Under the pieces are notes generated by a model that was not told where the DNA came from, ran no database searches, and was given only the letters and a program-made list of their open reading frames with translations. From the NCBI GenBank assembly GCA_028284445.1, contig JANQRS010000008.1, forward strand, positions 1 through 64,000: a stretch of DNA of 64,000 nt, read 5' to 3'. Numbering within the stretch: the stretch's first letter is position 1; the number at the start of each line of letters is the position of its first letter. The DNA is from Calditrichia bacterium. Lineage in GTDB: Bacteria > Calditrichota > Calditrichia > RBG-13-44-9 > J075. This document shows, one piece after another, positions 1 through 8,103 of this stretch. The translations under genes were made by a program, and so were the position numbers.

Positions 1-94
1 CAACGATTCAACGATTCAACGATTCAACGATTCAACGATTCAACGATTCAACGATTCAACGATTCAACGATTCAACGATTCAACGATTCAACGA
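1..94. repeat. 8-bp tandem repeat (CAACGATT)n
   Basis: About 11.75 perfect head-to-tail copies of the octamer CAACGATT run from the window edge to position 94, so the true length is unknown. The array ends 44 bases before the thiolase start codon. On the other strand the unit reads CGTTGAAT, close to the 7-bp CGTTGAT array at 15910-15944. It is a likely length-variable (slippage) locus. No function is evident. Confidence 0.95.
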
Positions 95-138
95 AGCAAT
101 AACGACCCGACGCAATAGCGTTGGGCTTTGGAGATAGA

Positions 139-1293
139 ATGCAAAAGACAAGCATTTTTGGAATAGGGCAAACCGCGGTGCGGGAACACTGGGGAATGGG
201 AATGCGGGATCTGGCCGCAACAGCCATCCTCGACGCGATGGCGGATGCCGGTGTTGAAGGCGCTGATGCCCTCTATGTAGGCAATATGTTGAGCGGTACC
301 CTCGCCAGTCAGGAGCACCTTGGTGCCCTGGTTGCCGATTACGCCGGCCTGCGCGGTATTGAAGCTGTCAAGGTAGAAGCAGCCTGCGGATCTGCCGCCG
401 CTGCGTTTCGTCATGCCATGCTCTCGGTGGCATCCGGGCAAGTGGATACCGCCATCGCAGTAGGGGTGGAAAAACTGACTGAAATGAGCGGGATGGCCAC
501 CACGCACGGACTGGCAACGGCTGCGGATGCCGATTACGAAGCCTCGATGGGCCTTTCTTTTGTGGCCATCAATGCGCTGCTGATGCGTCGCTACATGCAC
601 GAGTATGGCTTTAAGAAAGATGATTTCGCACCCCTGGTGATGACCGCGCATGCGAATGGCTGCCACAATCCTAACGCGATGTTTCAGAAAGCGATTACCC
701 TCTCCCAATATAGCAAGGCCAAAATGATTGCAGATCCGGTGAACCTGCTCGACTCCAGCCCGGTTGCGGACGGCGCTGCTGCTGTGGTCGTTCGTCGCGC
801 AGATGCGACGCCGCAATCTGATGCAACGCCGGTACGCATTTTAGCCTGCGAAATTGCAACCGACTCTTTGGCGCTTGACAATCGTCGCGATCCCCTCTGG
901 CTGGAAGGCGGTGCGAAGAGCGTTGCCAAGGCCTTGAAAACAGCCGGTCGCAGCCATGGAGACATTCAATTCTTTGAAGCCCATGATGCGTTTAGTATTA
1001 TGACTGCGCTGTCGTTGGAAGCTAGCGGATTTGCTGAACGCGGTCAGGCGCTGAAATTGGCAGCGGAGAAGCAATTCGAGATCGGCAGTCGCTTACCGAT
1101 TGCAACATTTGGCGGCCTTAAGGGCCGTGGCCATCCGGTTGGCGCCACCGGCTTGTATCAAATTGTTGAAGCCGCCCAGCAACTGCGGCATGTTGCCCCG
1201 GATCAGATCCAGGTCGCAGACGCGACATGTGGAATGACCCAAAATATCGGCGGTAGCGGGGCTACCGTGATTACTACGATTCTTGAAAAGTAG
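139..1293 (+). CDS. Thiolase family protein (archaeal-type acetyl-CoA acetyltransferase/SCP2-thiolase-like)
   Basis: Predicted acyl-CoA C-acetyltransferase of about 384 residues, cytoplasmic, of the kind that makes acetoacetyl-CoA or cleaves 3-ketoacyl-CoA. The nucleophile is seen as Cys83 in VEAACGSA. The C-terminal half has the HDAFS motif, GGLKGRGHPVGATG (conserved GHPxGATG) and a second Cys in DATCGM. I chose ATG 139, preceded by GGAGAT, over an in-frame TTG at 121. The next gene, 16 bases downstream, is a DUF35 protein. That pairing is typical of archaeal thiolases that form a complex with HMG-CoA synthase and DUF35. Any HMG-CoA synthase gene would lie left of the window. The exact substrate cannot be read from sequence. 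Confidence 0.9.
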   Translation: MQKTSIFGIGQTAVREHWGMGMRDLAATAILDAMADAGVEGADALYVGNMLSGTLASQEHLGALVADYAGLRGIEAVKVEAACGSAAAAFRHAMLSVASGQVDTAIAVGVEKLTEMSGMATTHGLATAADADYEASMGLSFVAINALLMRRYMHEYGFKKDDFAPLVMTAHANGCHNPNAMFQKAITLSQYSKAKMIADPVNLLDSSPVADGAAAVVVRRADATPQSDATPVRILACEIATDSLALDNRRDPLWLEGGAKSVAKALKTAGRSHGDIQFFEAHDAFSIMTALSLEASGFAERGQALKLAAEKQFEIGSRLPIATFGGLKGRGHPVGATGLYQIVEAAQQLRHVAPDQIQVADATCGMTQNIGGSGATVITTILEK

Positions 1294-1309
1294 GACAGGA
1301 GTATAGACT

Positions 1310-1708
1310 ATGGATATCCCACGTAATTGGCGGCTTCAACATCAGCGATATCGGCTGCAGGGCACTACCTGCAAGAGCTGCGGGGCCAATTCATTCCCGC
1401 CGCGCCTGGTTTGCGGCGATTGCCGAAGCCAGGAGCTCGAACCGATTTTCTTTAGTGGCCGCGGTAGCGTTTACAGTTTCACGACAGTGTATCAGTCATC
1501 AAAAGCTTTTGAGAAATATATTCCCTATTTGGTTGCACTGATTGATTTGGAGGAAGGGCCGCGAGTGACGGCCCAATTAACCGACGTTGATATCGACAAG
1601 GTCGAGATTGGCATGCCGGTGGAAATGGTGATTCGGAAAATCAGTGAAGAGGGAGAGCGCGGCCTCATTAATTACGGTTATAAGTTCAGGCCGCCATTGG
1701 ATTCGTAA
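1310..1708 (+). CDS. Zn-ribbon/OB-fold acyl-CoA-binding protein (DUF35)
   Basis: A 132-residue DUF35 protein. The N-terminal rubredoxin-like zinc ribbon shows C-K-S-C and C-G-D-C pairs (residues about 22-38), followed by an OB-fold (GRGSVYSFTTVY, then PYLVALIDLEEGPRVTAQL). In archaea the family scaffolds acetoacetyl-CoA transfer between thiolase and HMG-CoA synthase, and elsewhere it partners other thiolases. A good ribosome site (AGGAG) precedes ATG 1310, and the gene is co-directional with and 16 bases behind the thiolase. The two are therefore very likely one operon and one enzyme complex. No anomaly was seen. Confidence 0.9.
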   Translation: MDIPRNWRLQHQRYRLQGTTCKSCGANSFPPRLVCGDCRSQELEPIFFSGRGSVYSFTTVYQSSKAFEKYIPYLVALIDLEEGPRVTAQLTDVDIDKVEIGMPVEMVIRKISEEGERGLINYGYKFRPPLDS

Positions 1709-1775
1709 GATCAGGAATGATCATCATACATGCGCAGTATTATGACAACGGAAAAATCGACTAAGGAGACGCTGC

Positions 1776-1973
1776 ATGGAAAAATGGTTGTTCTATTTGG
1801 GAATTGTATTGGTGTTGGCAGGCCTGACTCTGGGGCTGCTTGCCGTCGCCGAGATCTTCTTTAAACCCGGCATTCTTGACCGGCCGGTTTTCGTACCCGC
1901 TCTCGCTTCCGCGCTTATGGGCACGATGCTCTTGAGAAATTCCAAGCGGAAGAAGTCTAAGGAGGGTGAATAA
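1776..1973 (+). CDS. Small two-helix membrane protein, unknown
   Basis: A 65-residue protein with two hydrophobic segments (residues about 5-28 and 38-54) and a basic tail (NSKRKKSKEGE), so a small inner-membrane protein. It has a strong ribosome site (AAGGAG) ahead of ATG 1776, which supports real translation. It sits between the DUF35 gene and an RNA methyltransferase gene on the same strand. No family was recognised. Confidence 0.6.
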   Translation: MEKWLFYLGIVLVLAGLTLGLLAVAEIFFKPGILDRPVFVPALASALMGTMLLRNSKRKKSKEGE

Positions 1974-2048
1974 TGACTATCTGCACAATCGGTTGAATGC
2001 CGGCGGGATTCGGCATATATTGTCGGCCTACCGGAAAGGATGCTACCG

Positions 2049-3485
2049 ATGCCTAAAGTCTCACCCGAACTGGACAAGCTATTCGACGAGCTGCTTGAGC
2101 CAGCGGAAAAACAACTTGTCTACGAACAAATTGGCCAGAAGCTGCCCCATACATTCCGCTTTAATCACCTGAAAGGTCCGCTTGACAAACTAATCAGTTT
2201 TTTCCGCGAACAGGGATTCGGTTTCCACAACCTGCCCGGCCGTGATGATATTTTTCAGATTACCTACCAGCCCTATCCGATTGGCCGTAGCCTCTCGCAT
2301 TTCCTTGGACATATTTATGTGCAGGACATTGCCTCGATGATCCCTTCACTGGTGCTTAATCCGCAACCGGGTGATTGGGTTCTGGATATGTCTGCTGCGC
2401 CCGGCTCAAAAACGACGCATATGGGTAGCATGATGCGGAACGAAGGCGTATTGCTGGCGAATGATATTGTCGGAAAACGGCTGCGGGCGCTGGGTAAAAA
2501 TGTGGAGCGCTGGACGCTTTGCAATGTGGCGATATATAAATGGTATGGTGAACAGTTCGGGAATGCCTACTTCGAAAAATTTGACAAGGTCCTATTGGAT
2601 CCAGGCTGCTCTGGCCTGGGAACGCTGCACAAAAATCCGGAAGTGCTGGGGTGGTGGACACCGGCGCACTGCAAGCGCCTGGCGGATTCGCAGAAGAGCA
2701 TGATGATCAGCGCAATCAAAGCGCTGCGGCCCGGAGGGGAATTGACCTATTCCACATGCACCGTTGCACCGCTGGAAAACGAAGGCATTATTGATTTTGC
2801 ACTGCGCGAATTCCCGGTGGAGGTTGAAGAGATATCTTTGCCGGAGATTCGTACCTGGTCCGGTGTGAGTGAGCATGATGGCCAGAAATATCATCCTGAT
2901 GTGAAGAAGACAGTGCGGCTTTATCCGGTTGATCGGATTACAGAAGGTTTCTACGTTGCCAAATTGCGTAAGACCGGTCCGATGCGAGAGCCGGATTCCC
3001 GCCGTCGCAAGCCGGCGCGCAAAGTGAATTATCTCTCCCATAAAACCTCCCCGGTTAAAAAATACCTCGATCAATTCTCCAGGCATTTTGAAATACCCCG
3101 CAAGGTGTTTGCCGATTATACCTGGTCGATGCGAAATCATATTTATGCGATGTCTCGCGATATTCGCGAATTTACCTTCTATGGTGAGGCCATCCAAAAT
3201 GGCCTGCGTGTTGCGGAGACCTCGGATCGTGGCGCGCGCTTTAATACCATTGGCACACATCTTTTTGGACAGCATGCGCAGAATTTCGTTGTCGATATTG
3301 AAGATCTTGAAACACTCGAGAAATATGCCAATCGCGAAAAGCTTGATATTCCCGTAAACGGCAGGGGGCAGGTCATTGTAAAATACAAAGACCTGGTCAT
3401 TGGCTACGGGTATTCGGATTCCGGTTACCTCAAAAGTCAGTTCCCCAAAGGGGATTGGGAGTTTAAGGTTGTGGTAGATAAATAG
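2049..3485 (+). CDS. NOL1/NOP2/Sun-family RNA (cytosine-C5) methyltransferase
   Basis: A 478-residue SAM-dependent m5C RNA methyltransferase, probably acting on rRNA or tRNA (RsmF/RsmB/NSUN superfamily). SAM motif I is DMSAAPGSKTTHM. The motif IV cysteine is Cys187 in DPGCSGLG (family consensus D-A-P-C-S-G, so two neighbouring residues differ). The catalytic cysteine is Cys237 in YSTCT of motif VI. The C-terminal 150 residues look like the extra RNA-binding (PUA-like) part of RsmF-type enzymes. ATG 2049 was chosen over ATG 2040 because the AAAGGA ribosome site (2034-2039) is correctly spaced only for 2049. The target base cannot be assigned. Confidence 0.88.
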   Translation: MPKVSPELDKLFDELLEPAEKQLVYEQIGQKLPHTFRFNHLKGPLDKLISFFREQGFGFHNLPGRDDIFQITYQPYPIGRSLSHFLGHIYVQDIASMIPSLVLNPQPGDWVLDMSAAPGSKTTHMGSMMRNEGVLLANDIVGKRLRALGKNVERWTLCNVAIYKWYGEQFGNAYFEKFDKVLLDPGCSGLGTLHKNPEVLGWWTPAHCKRLADSQKSMMISAIKALRPGGELTYSTCTVAPLENEGIIDFALREFPVEVEEISLPEIRTWSGVSEHDGQKYHPDVKKTVRLYPVDRITEGFYVAKLRKTGPMREPDSRRRKPARKVNYLSHKTSPVKKYLDQFSRHFEIPRKVFADYTWSMRNHIYAMSRDIREFTFYGEAIQNGLRVAETSDRGARFNTIGTHLFGQHAQNFVVDIEDLETLEKYANREKLDIPVNGRGQVIVKYKDLVIGYGYSDSGYLKSQFPKGDWEFKVVVDK

Positions 3486-3586
3486 GGCTATGCAGCAATT
3501 TGACTTGCAATTAAGGGACCCACAGACCTATTTTAGCAGTAGAATGATGACAAGCAACGACTTGCCGATCAAACCGAGGGTGGCTG

Positions 3587-3745
3587 ATGAAAGCAAAGAT
3601 GGCATACTGGATAGTTCTGGCCCGCTTGACCTGGGGAGAATTTGACAGCCCCTTGCACTGGCGCCAAAATCGGCAGAAATTTTTCCCGCCGCCGATCGTC
3701 TCAATTTACAAGGAAGCCTGGTTTAAGTTCTTTTCGCGAAACTGA
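3587..3745 (+). CDS. Possible small ORF (52 aa), unknown
   Basis: The 355-base stretch 3486-3840 has no long gene. It contains this short frame, which starts at ATG 3587 behind a purine-rich GAGGG (3576-3580) and stops at TGA 3743. The peptide starts MKAKMAYWIVLARLTW, is rich in Trp, Phe and basic residues, and ends FKFFSRN. No family was recognised. It may be a real small protein or chance; only the start context and clean stop support it. The rest of the gap holds a palindromic terminator-like repeat. Confidence 0.3.
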   Translation: MKAKMAYWIVLARLTWGEFDSPLHWRQNRQKFFPPPIVSIYKEAWFKFFSRN

Positions 3746-3779
3746 GGAGCTGTTTTACGGTGGGAACAATACAAAACGA

Positions 3780-3821
3780 GTCCCTCCTCTATTTCCCCCC
3801 AAGGGAAGATAGAGGAGGGAC
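3780..3821. terminator. Palindromic repeat, probable bidirectional terminator (family ii)
   Basis: Perfect 13-bp arms GTCCCTCCTCTAT (3780-3792) and ATAGAGGAGGGAC (3809-3821) enclose a C-rich/G-rich loop that can itself pair. It stands between a plus-strand region and the 3' end of the minus-strand gene at 3841. A close relative is at 54525-54566, so it is a dispersed repeat as well as a hairpin. Confidence 0.7.
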
Positions 3822-3840
3822 TTATTGGTTGCTGTGCCGG

Positions 3841-4677
3841 TTACTGAGGACCTGTTGAATCTGCTGGCGCAGGCTCGGTTACGATTTCCAATTCTTCGTC
3901 AAGCACAAAATCCTTCAAATAGACATCGACAAAGCTTTGCCGCTCAGCGCTTTTTAGTTCTTGCGCCATAATTTTGAACTTATTCGGCAAATACATTTCA
4001 CCCACTTTGGTGAACTCCAAAGAAACAGATGATCCACTGACGACCGTATCATTTTCATAGGTCTGTGATGCCCAACCGACATTAATCCATTTGCCGCTAT
4101 TCTCCTGATAATAAGGATAGTCGATGCTGCGCATTTTGTTGGTGTCGGAGATCGTTACTCTGCCTAATTGTCCGCCGCGAGTGAAGGTGCGATTGACGGA
4201 GATGATGCCCTGTGCGGCATCGACTTTAAAATCGACACCGACAGTGTCCGGCGAGAAGTTGACAATTGCATCGTCCGGTATATCATCAAAAGGCGATTTG
4301 ACAGCAAAGCGCTTCCAATACACAAAAATCTGCGTACAAAGATTTTTGAGCTGTTGAATCTGGGAATAGGTTTGCCGGCGGGTTGAGTCCGGCATATCCG
4401 GGAGCGGTTGCAGAACAAAATAGGATTCGTGGTCGCGGGTCCAGATGAAGCGCAATGGATAGTAGTAGGATGAATCGAAGTTGTTGAATTTGGCAAAATT
4501 GACGTAGAAGTCTGCTGACATAAGGCAGGTAAAGTTTTCAATGCCGGACCGATCCAGTGAATATTGATAGCTCTCTGCTTCAGTCTTAAAGGTATCCCAA
4601 CTTGGGGTTTCGGTCTGGCTCAAGGCCGCAGTGGCAAAAAATGCCAGACTCACAAATAGATACAAAAACAAACGCAT
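3841..4677 (-). CDS. Secreted protein, unknown (weak LolA/outer-membrane-sorting resemblance)
   Basis: A 278-residue protein with a clear signal peptide (MRLFLYLFVSLAFFATAALS, cleavage near SQ). The mature part is beta-rich with a GEMYLPNKFKI segment that recalls LolA-like outer-membrane lipoprotein-sorting proteins, but the match is weak. ATG 4677 was preferred to an upstream ATG at 4701 because it has the ribosome site AAGGAA and starts the signal peptide directly. It is the last gene of a minus-strand run of envelope proteins but is separated from its neighbour by a terminator, so it probably has its own promoter. Periplasmic or outer-membrane location is inferred. Confidence 0.65.
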   Translation of the reverse strand: MRLFLYLFVSLAFFATAALSQTETPSWDTFKTEAESYQYSLDRSGIENFTCLMSADFYVNFAKFNNFDSSYYYPLRFIWTRDHESYFVLQPLPDMPDSTRRQTYSQIQQLKNLCTQIFVYWKRFAVKSPFDDIPDDAIVNFSPDTVGVDFKVDAAQGIISVNRTFTRGGQLGRVTISDTNKMRSIDYPYYQENSGKWINVGWASQTYENDTVVSGSSVSLEFTKVGEMYLPNKFKIMAQELKSAERQSFVDVYLKDFVLDEELEIVTEPAPADSTGPQ

Positions 4678-4820
4678 AATGAATTCCTTGAAAAAATACA
4701 AAAATACAAAGCCTAGGGTTCCGAATCCGGAACAAACAGTTGAATAAAATAACTTTCCGGCTTTTCTACAAGTTTATGTTCATTTTTGGCTATTTGTTCG
4801 GGAATGGCCGCAAAAATATA

Positions 4821-4851
4821 AAAGCGCCCCTCACGGGATGAGGAGCGCTTT
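4821..4851 (-). terminator. Intrinsic terminator after the lipoprotein gene
   Basis: Inverted repeat AAAGCGCCCCTC / GAGGAGCGCTTT with a short loop (one mismatch). Read on the minus strand the hairpin is followed by a T-rich tail (TTTTATATTTTTG), as expected for a Rho-independent terminator. It lies 29 bases past the stop of the gene ending at 4880. Confidence 0.8.
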
Positions 4852-4879
4852 GTTCGGTCTGGAGGTAGGGGTATTTTAA

Positions 4880-5347
4880 CTATTTTTTGGACCAGCGGTC
4901 GCGGAGCCAATACTCAAAACCATCTTCATTGGAAACGCGGGTGCGGGTTAAGGTTCCATCTGTAATTTCAATATCATATTTAATAGAGAAAGCGCTACCA
5001 AAGCTGATGGTTAGTTCATCGTCATCTAATGACCAGCTGCCTTGTTCTCTGCCAAGTTCTTCGCCCTCGGCGTTTGTTTGGATGGAGGTGTAGCCACCGT
5101 CTTCAGTGTATGTGTTTTCGCGTCTATCGCTTTCTGAAGGGCCGCTGGTAGAGGTTGGTTCGCCGTTCGGGTCACTTCCAGTGCCGCTGCTACTACTTTG
5201 CCAGGACCAGGTTCCTAACAGTTGCTGCACCTTTTCTTCTGCATCCTCGGAATTTAGAAAATCAATGGAGCAGCCACTAAGCAGGGATAAGATGCCTGCA
5301 AATATCAAAAAGCTCGTAAGGTGTTTTATAAGATTCATTTTATTCAT
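4880..5347 (-). CDS. Small lipoprotein, lipocalin-like fold likely
   Basis: A 155-residue lipoprotein: hydrophobic signal followed by the lipobox LLSGC, then a Ser/Gly/Thr-rich linker and a C-terminal beta-rich half (GSWSLDDDELTISFG, then GTLTRTRVS, ending FEYWLRDRWSKK). The pattern of LLGTWSW near the N-terminus and alternating strands resembles lipocalin-like/DUF5004-type stress lipoproteins, by inference only. ATG 5347 (second of two adjacent ATGs) has the better spacing to AAGGAG. It lies 20 bases after the DUF2279 gene end and is probably co-transcribed with the two genes upstream. Confidence 0.7.
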   Translation of the reverse strand: MNKMNLIKHLTSFLIFAGILSLLSGCSIDFLNSEDAEEKVQQLLGTWSWQSSSSGTGSDPNGEPTSTSGPSESDRRENTYTEDGGYTSIQTNAEGEELGREQGSWSLDDDELTISFGSAFSIKYDIEITDGTLTRTRVSNEDGFEYWLRDRWSKK

Positions 5348-5367
5348 CATTGTCTCCTTAATCGGTT

Positions 5368-6348
5368 TTAGAATTTCAAAAGAAACATCTTGTCGCCGGA
5401 ACGGCTTATCTTCAGCGCCGGTGCCGGTAGATGTATCGTGTTGAGAAGGGTCTTGATTGATTTAAGAATGGTGCTCTCGCCAGGCAAATATGCCATATTG
5501 TAGTCGAGGGCAATGTAGAATTCCCGCTCCTTGAGGCGCTTATTCGCCTGTGGCAGATTGCGGGCGCCATATCCCAGGGCGATGTTCAGCCAGTCGGGCC
5601 AAAGTGGTTTCAATTTGTCAGGCAGTATCCAATCGACATCTGCGCTAAGCCAATAACGAACCCCATCATAGTCACCGCTGTAATAGGTATAGGGTTGATA
5701 GTTGACGAAACCAGGACGCGTGCTCACGCTCGTTTCTTTATAGAATTGCGATGGCAGATAGCTCACTTTAAAATTAAAATGCCGGAATACTGCTACTTCA
5801 TGCTGAAGAATCGGATACAATGCTCCCAGCAAATTTGCGGTATAATCCGGAAGGCTAAATCCCCAGTCTGCAAATCCGGCATCAGTAAGTTCTATGCTGG
5901 TAAAGAAGGCGGTTGATACCAGGAAACCGCTCCACAGGCTTTTCCGTTCACTGAGGCCGGCAAACCGAAAGGATGCGGCGCTCAGGCGGGTTAGCTGGAT
6001 ATTGGCATAGAAGTGACCAAGTTTATCGATTTCCAGCCAGTAATTATCATACCAGTCATACTTGAAGCGAAACCCTTGCTTTTTACCGGACCACCACGGT
6101 TCAATATGGGCCACATAAGTGCCGCCAAGGGCTGCCGCAGTAATGCCGGTAACCGCAAGCAGGCGACGGCGATCCGCTTTCGAACCCTGCAACTGCAGGC
6201 TACTGGAACCTGCAGTTGCTTGCGTCAGCGAGCGACCAAATACGTCGCTACTATCCGCTGCAGGAAGAGGCGCTGCGCCTGTGGAGAGGCTGCAGATGAT
6301 CAATAGCATAGCCGCAAACTGGCTAAAATTGTAACTATGTTGTTTCAT
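5368..6348 (-). CDS. DUF2279 (YfiM-like) envelope protein
   Basis: A 326-residue exported protein with an N-terminal hydrophobic signal (residues about 10-30). The core (residues 105-180) carries the DUF2279 hallmarks DKLGHFYANIQLTRL, ELTDAGFADWGFS and DYTANLLGA. The family occurs in the outer membrane or periplasm of Bacteroidetes-like bacteria and its biochemical role is unknown. Its ATG shares one base with the stop codon of the preceding lipoprotein gene (TGATG), so translation is coupled. The same hydrophobic-helix pattern with conserved Asp/His pairs suggests an embedded hydrolase-like site, which is not demonstrated. Confidence 0.75.
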   Translation of the reverse strand: MKQHSYNFSQFAAMLLIICSLSTGAAPLPAADSSDVFGRSLTQATAGSSSLQLQGSKADRRRLLAVTGITAAALGGTYVAHIEPWWSGKKQGFRFKYDWYDNYWLEIDKLGHFYANIQLTRLSAASFRFAGLSERKSLWSGFLVSTAFFTSIELTDAGFADWGFSLPDYTANLLGALYPILQHEVAVFRHFNFKVSYLPSQFYKETSVSTRPGFVNYQPYTYYSGDYDGVRYWLSADVDWILPDKLKPLWPDWLNIALGYGARNLPQANKRLKEREFYIALDYNMAYLPGESTILKSIKTLLNTIHLPAPALKISRSGDKMFLLKF

Positions 6349-7322
6349 CAGAAATTCTGCCAGCTTTGCAGTTCAGTGCGATTTTCGCCAATGACCAGCC
6401 AGCCTTTGATGAAATTGTTATCGCTGGTCATTTCCAGTTGACCGATAGCGCCGCCATTTTCCAGGAGTTGTCCGCTAATTTCCCAGTATGGTGCAGGCGC
6501 CTGCCAGTTATTTGGCTTGCCATCCTTGAATTCTGTTTGAACCTTGCCGTTTTGCAAGCGGTATTCTCTGCCATCCTGTGTCCAGCTGTTGTTAAACGTG
6601 CGAATGGCGTTTGATACTTCCTGTCTGGCACTGCTGCTGTAAACGCTATTGTAAAACCAGGTTTCTGCCAGGGTAATAGTGGCATTGTCTACAGTAATTG
6701 TACCGGTCATAACGTCGTCGATGCGCAGCTCTGAGCCGGTATTATCAACCTCGAAATAATAACTGCCATTCACTTCGGAATTGATATTGTAGAGCTTGCC
6801 TTCTTCTTCCAAAACGCCAGTTAGGGTGGCTGTGCGAACACCGTTGGTCGAGGTCGAGCGGAGCTCGAGATCGGTTGCCTGATTGGGGACGGTTGCACGA
6901 AATGCCAGGTCGTGATCGCGTCGAAGAAAGTTTTGTGCATCGCCGGTGAAATCACCATTAAACGTGGTAAAGAACAGATCTACTGCGTCTCCGTTCTGAA
7001 ACACGACGCTCAGCCGGTCCGTGGGATTTGTTTGATATTGCCAGGTATTGTTTGCCTGTTGTATCAATGAACCGGTGGTGACCAGCGTGCCGTTGCCGAC
7101 CAGAAGACTGGCTCCAAAACCACCTTCGACGCCGGTTTGAATGGCGGCGCTACCTTGCTGGTATGCCAACGACGGTGCAGTGTAAGTATGGCCGGCAATT
7201 TCCTGATTAACCGACGACTGTGTATTGGGTGAGATACCATCCGATGAGCCGCATGCGCTGATCAGCAGGCAGAACAATAGCGCCAGCGTGCCAGCAAAGC
7301 GAATGGCTACTTTGTGCTTCAT
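6348..7322 (-). CDS. Lipoprotein, unknown
   Basis: A 324-residue protein with an N-terminal signal and lipobox LLISACG, so probably attached to a membrane on the periplasmic side. The mature part is Asn/Thr-rich and beta-rich, with no cysteines or motifs recognised. ATG 7322 follows the ribosome site GAGGAAG; an ATG at 7337 lacks one. It heads a minus-strand operon with the DUF2279 protein (one-base overlap) and the small lipoprotein. The three probably act together at the cell envelope. Confidence 0.65.
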   Translation of the reverse strand: MKHKVAIRFAGTLALLFCLLISACGSSDGISPNTQSSVNQEIAGHTYTAPSLAYQQGSAAIQTGVEGGFGASLLVGNGTLVTTGSLIQQANNTWQYQTNPTDRLSVVFQNGDAVDLFFTTFNGDFTGDAQNFLRRDHDLAFRATVPNQATDLELRSTSTNGVRTATLTGVLEEEGKLYNINSEVNGSYYFEVDNTGSELRIDDVMTGTITVDNATITLAETWFYNSVYSSSARQEVSNAIRTFNNSWTQDGREYRLQNGKVQTEFKDGKPNNWQAPAPYWEISGQLLENGGAIGQLEMTSDNNFIKGWLVIGENRTELQSWQNF

Positions 7323-7417
7323 ATGGCTTCCTCTCATGCTATGTTTGGTGCCTCGTTAGCAATTAGCGGAAGCCGGTGCCGAATCACAGTGATTCGGCAC
7401 CTACATCAATATGGGGG

Positions 7418-8062
7418 TCAGATTTCGCCCTTGAGGGATTTGGAAATAACTTCAGCCTTGGAGTGAACGTGGAGTTTCTGATAGATGTTCTTGATATGAA
7501 AGCGCACGGTTTCCACGGAAATATTCATTCTATTGGCAATCAGTTTATACGACAGGCCATCAACCAGACCAACAACAATCTGCTTTTCCTTCGGCGTTAA
7601 GGCCGTTTTGGGCCGCGGCTTATAGTTGGGATTAAAATGTTTGATTACCTTTCTGGCAATTTGCGGCGACATGGGCGCCCCGCCCTCCAGGAGCTGCTCA
7701 ATGCTTTGACGAAGTTCAGTCAGCGGGGTATTTTTCAATAAGTAGCCCGATGCACCGGCGCAGAGTGAAGAAAAGATCTTCTGGGAATCATGATAAATTG
7801 TCAACATAAGAATTTCCAGAGACGGGTGGTTTTCCTTAATCAACTTCATACCGTCGATGCCGGACATTCCCGGCAGGCCAATGTCCATTAGCAGCACATC
7901 TAGAGCTGGTAATACATCCGTCTGGTCTAGCAGCTCCTCGACAGAACCGTATGCATGTTTACAGCTGAAATTTTTCTCCTTATCAAGAAATGCCTGGATC
8001 ACGTCGCGAATATCAACGTCATCTTCAACGATCCCGATTCGTATTAGTACAGTTGGTTTCAT
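7418..8062 (-). CDS. NarL/LuxR-family response regulator
   Basis: A 214-residue two-component regulator. The receiver domain (residues 1-125) has the acidic pair in IVEDD, phospho-acceptor Asp60 (LLMDIGLPG) and the Lys in YLLKNTP. A LuxR-type helix-turn-helix follows (residues 148-210: LTPKEKQIVVGL, then ISVETVRFHIKNIYQKL). ATG 8062 is preceded by AGAGGTAA; an earlier GTG at 8077 is less likely. The cognate histidine kinase gene ends 41 bases upstream, so signal transfer from that kinase is a safe inference. Target genes are unknown, but the adjacent envelope operon is a candidate. Confidence 0.92.
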   Translation of the reverse strand: MKPTVLIRIGIVEDDVDIRDVIQAFLDKEKNFSCKHAYGSVEELLDQTDVLPALDVLLMDIGLPGMSGIDGMKLIKENHPSLEILMLTIYHDSQKIFSSLCAGASGYLLKNTPLTELRQSIEQLLEGGAPMSPQIARKVIKHFNPNYKPRPKTALTPKEKQIVVGLVDGLSYKLIANRMNISVETVRFHIKNIYQKLHVHSKAEVISKSLKGEI

Positions 8063-8103
8063 AATTACCTCTTTCACACCGTTAGAGAGCGGAACTCGCG
8101 ACG

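Noticed and set aside
1966..2172. Plus-strand frame between the small membrane protein and the RNA methyltransferase
   Set aside because: It overlaps the methyltransferase start in another frame and has no family features; the methyltransferase has the proper ribosome site.
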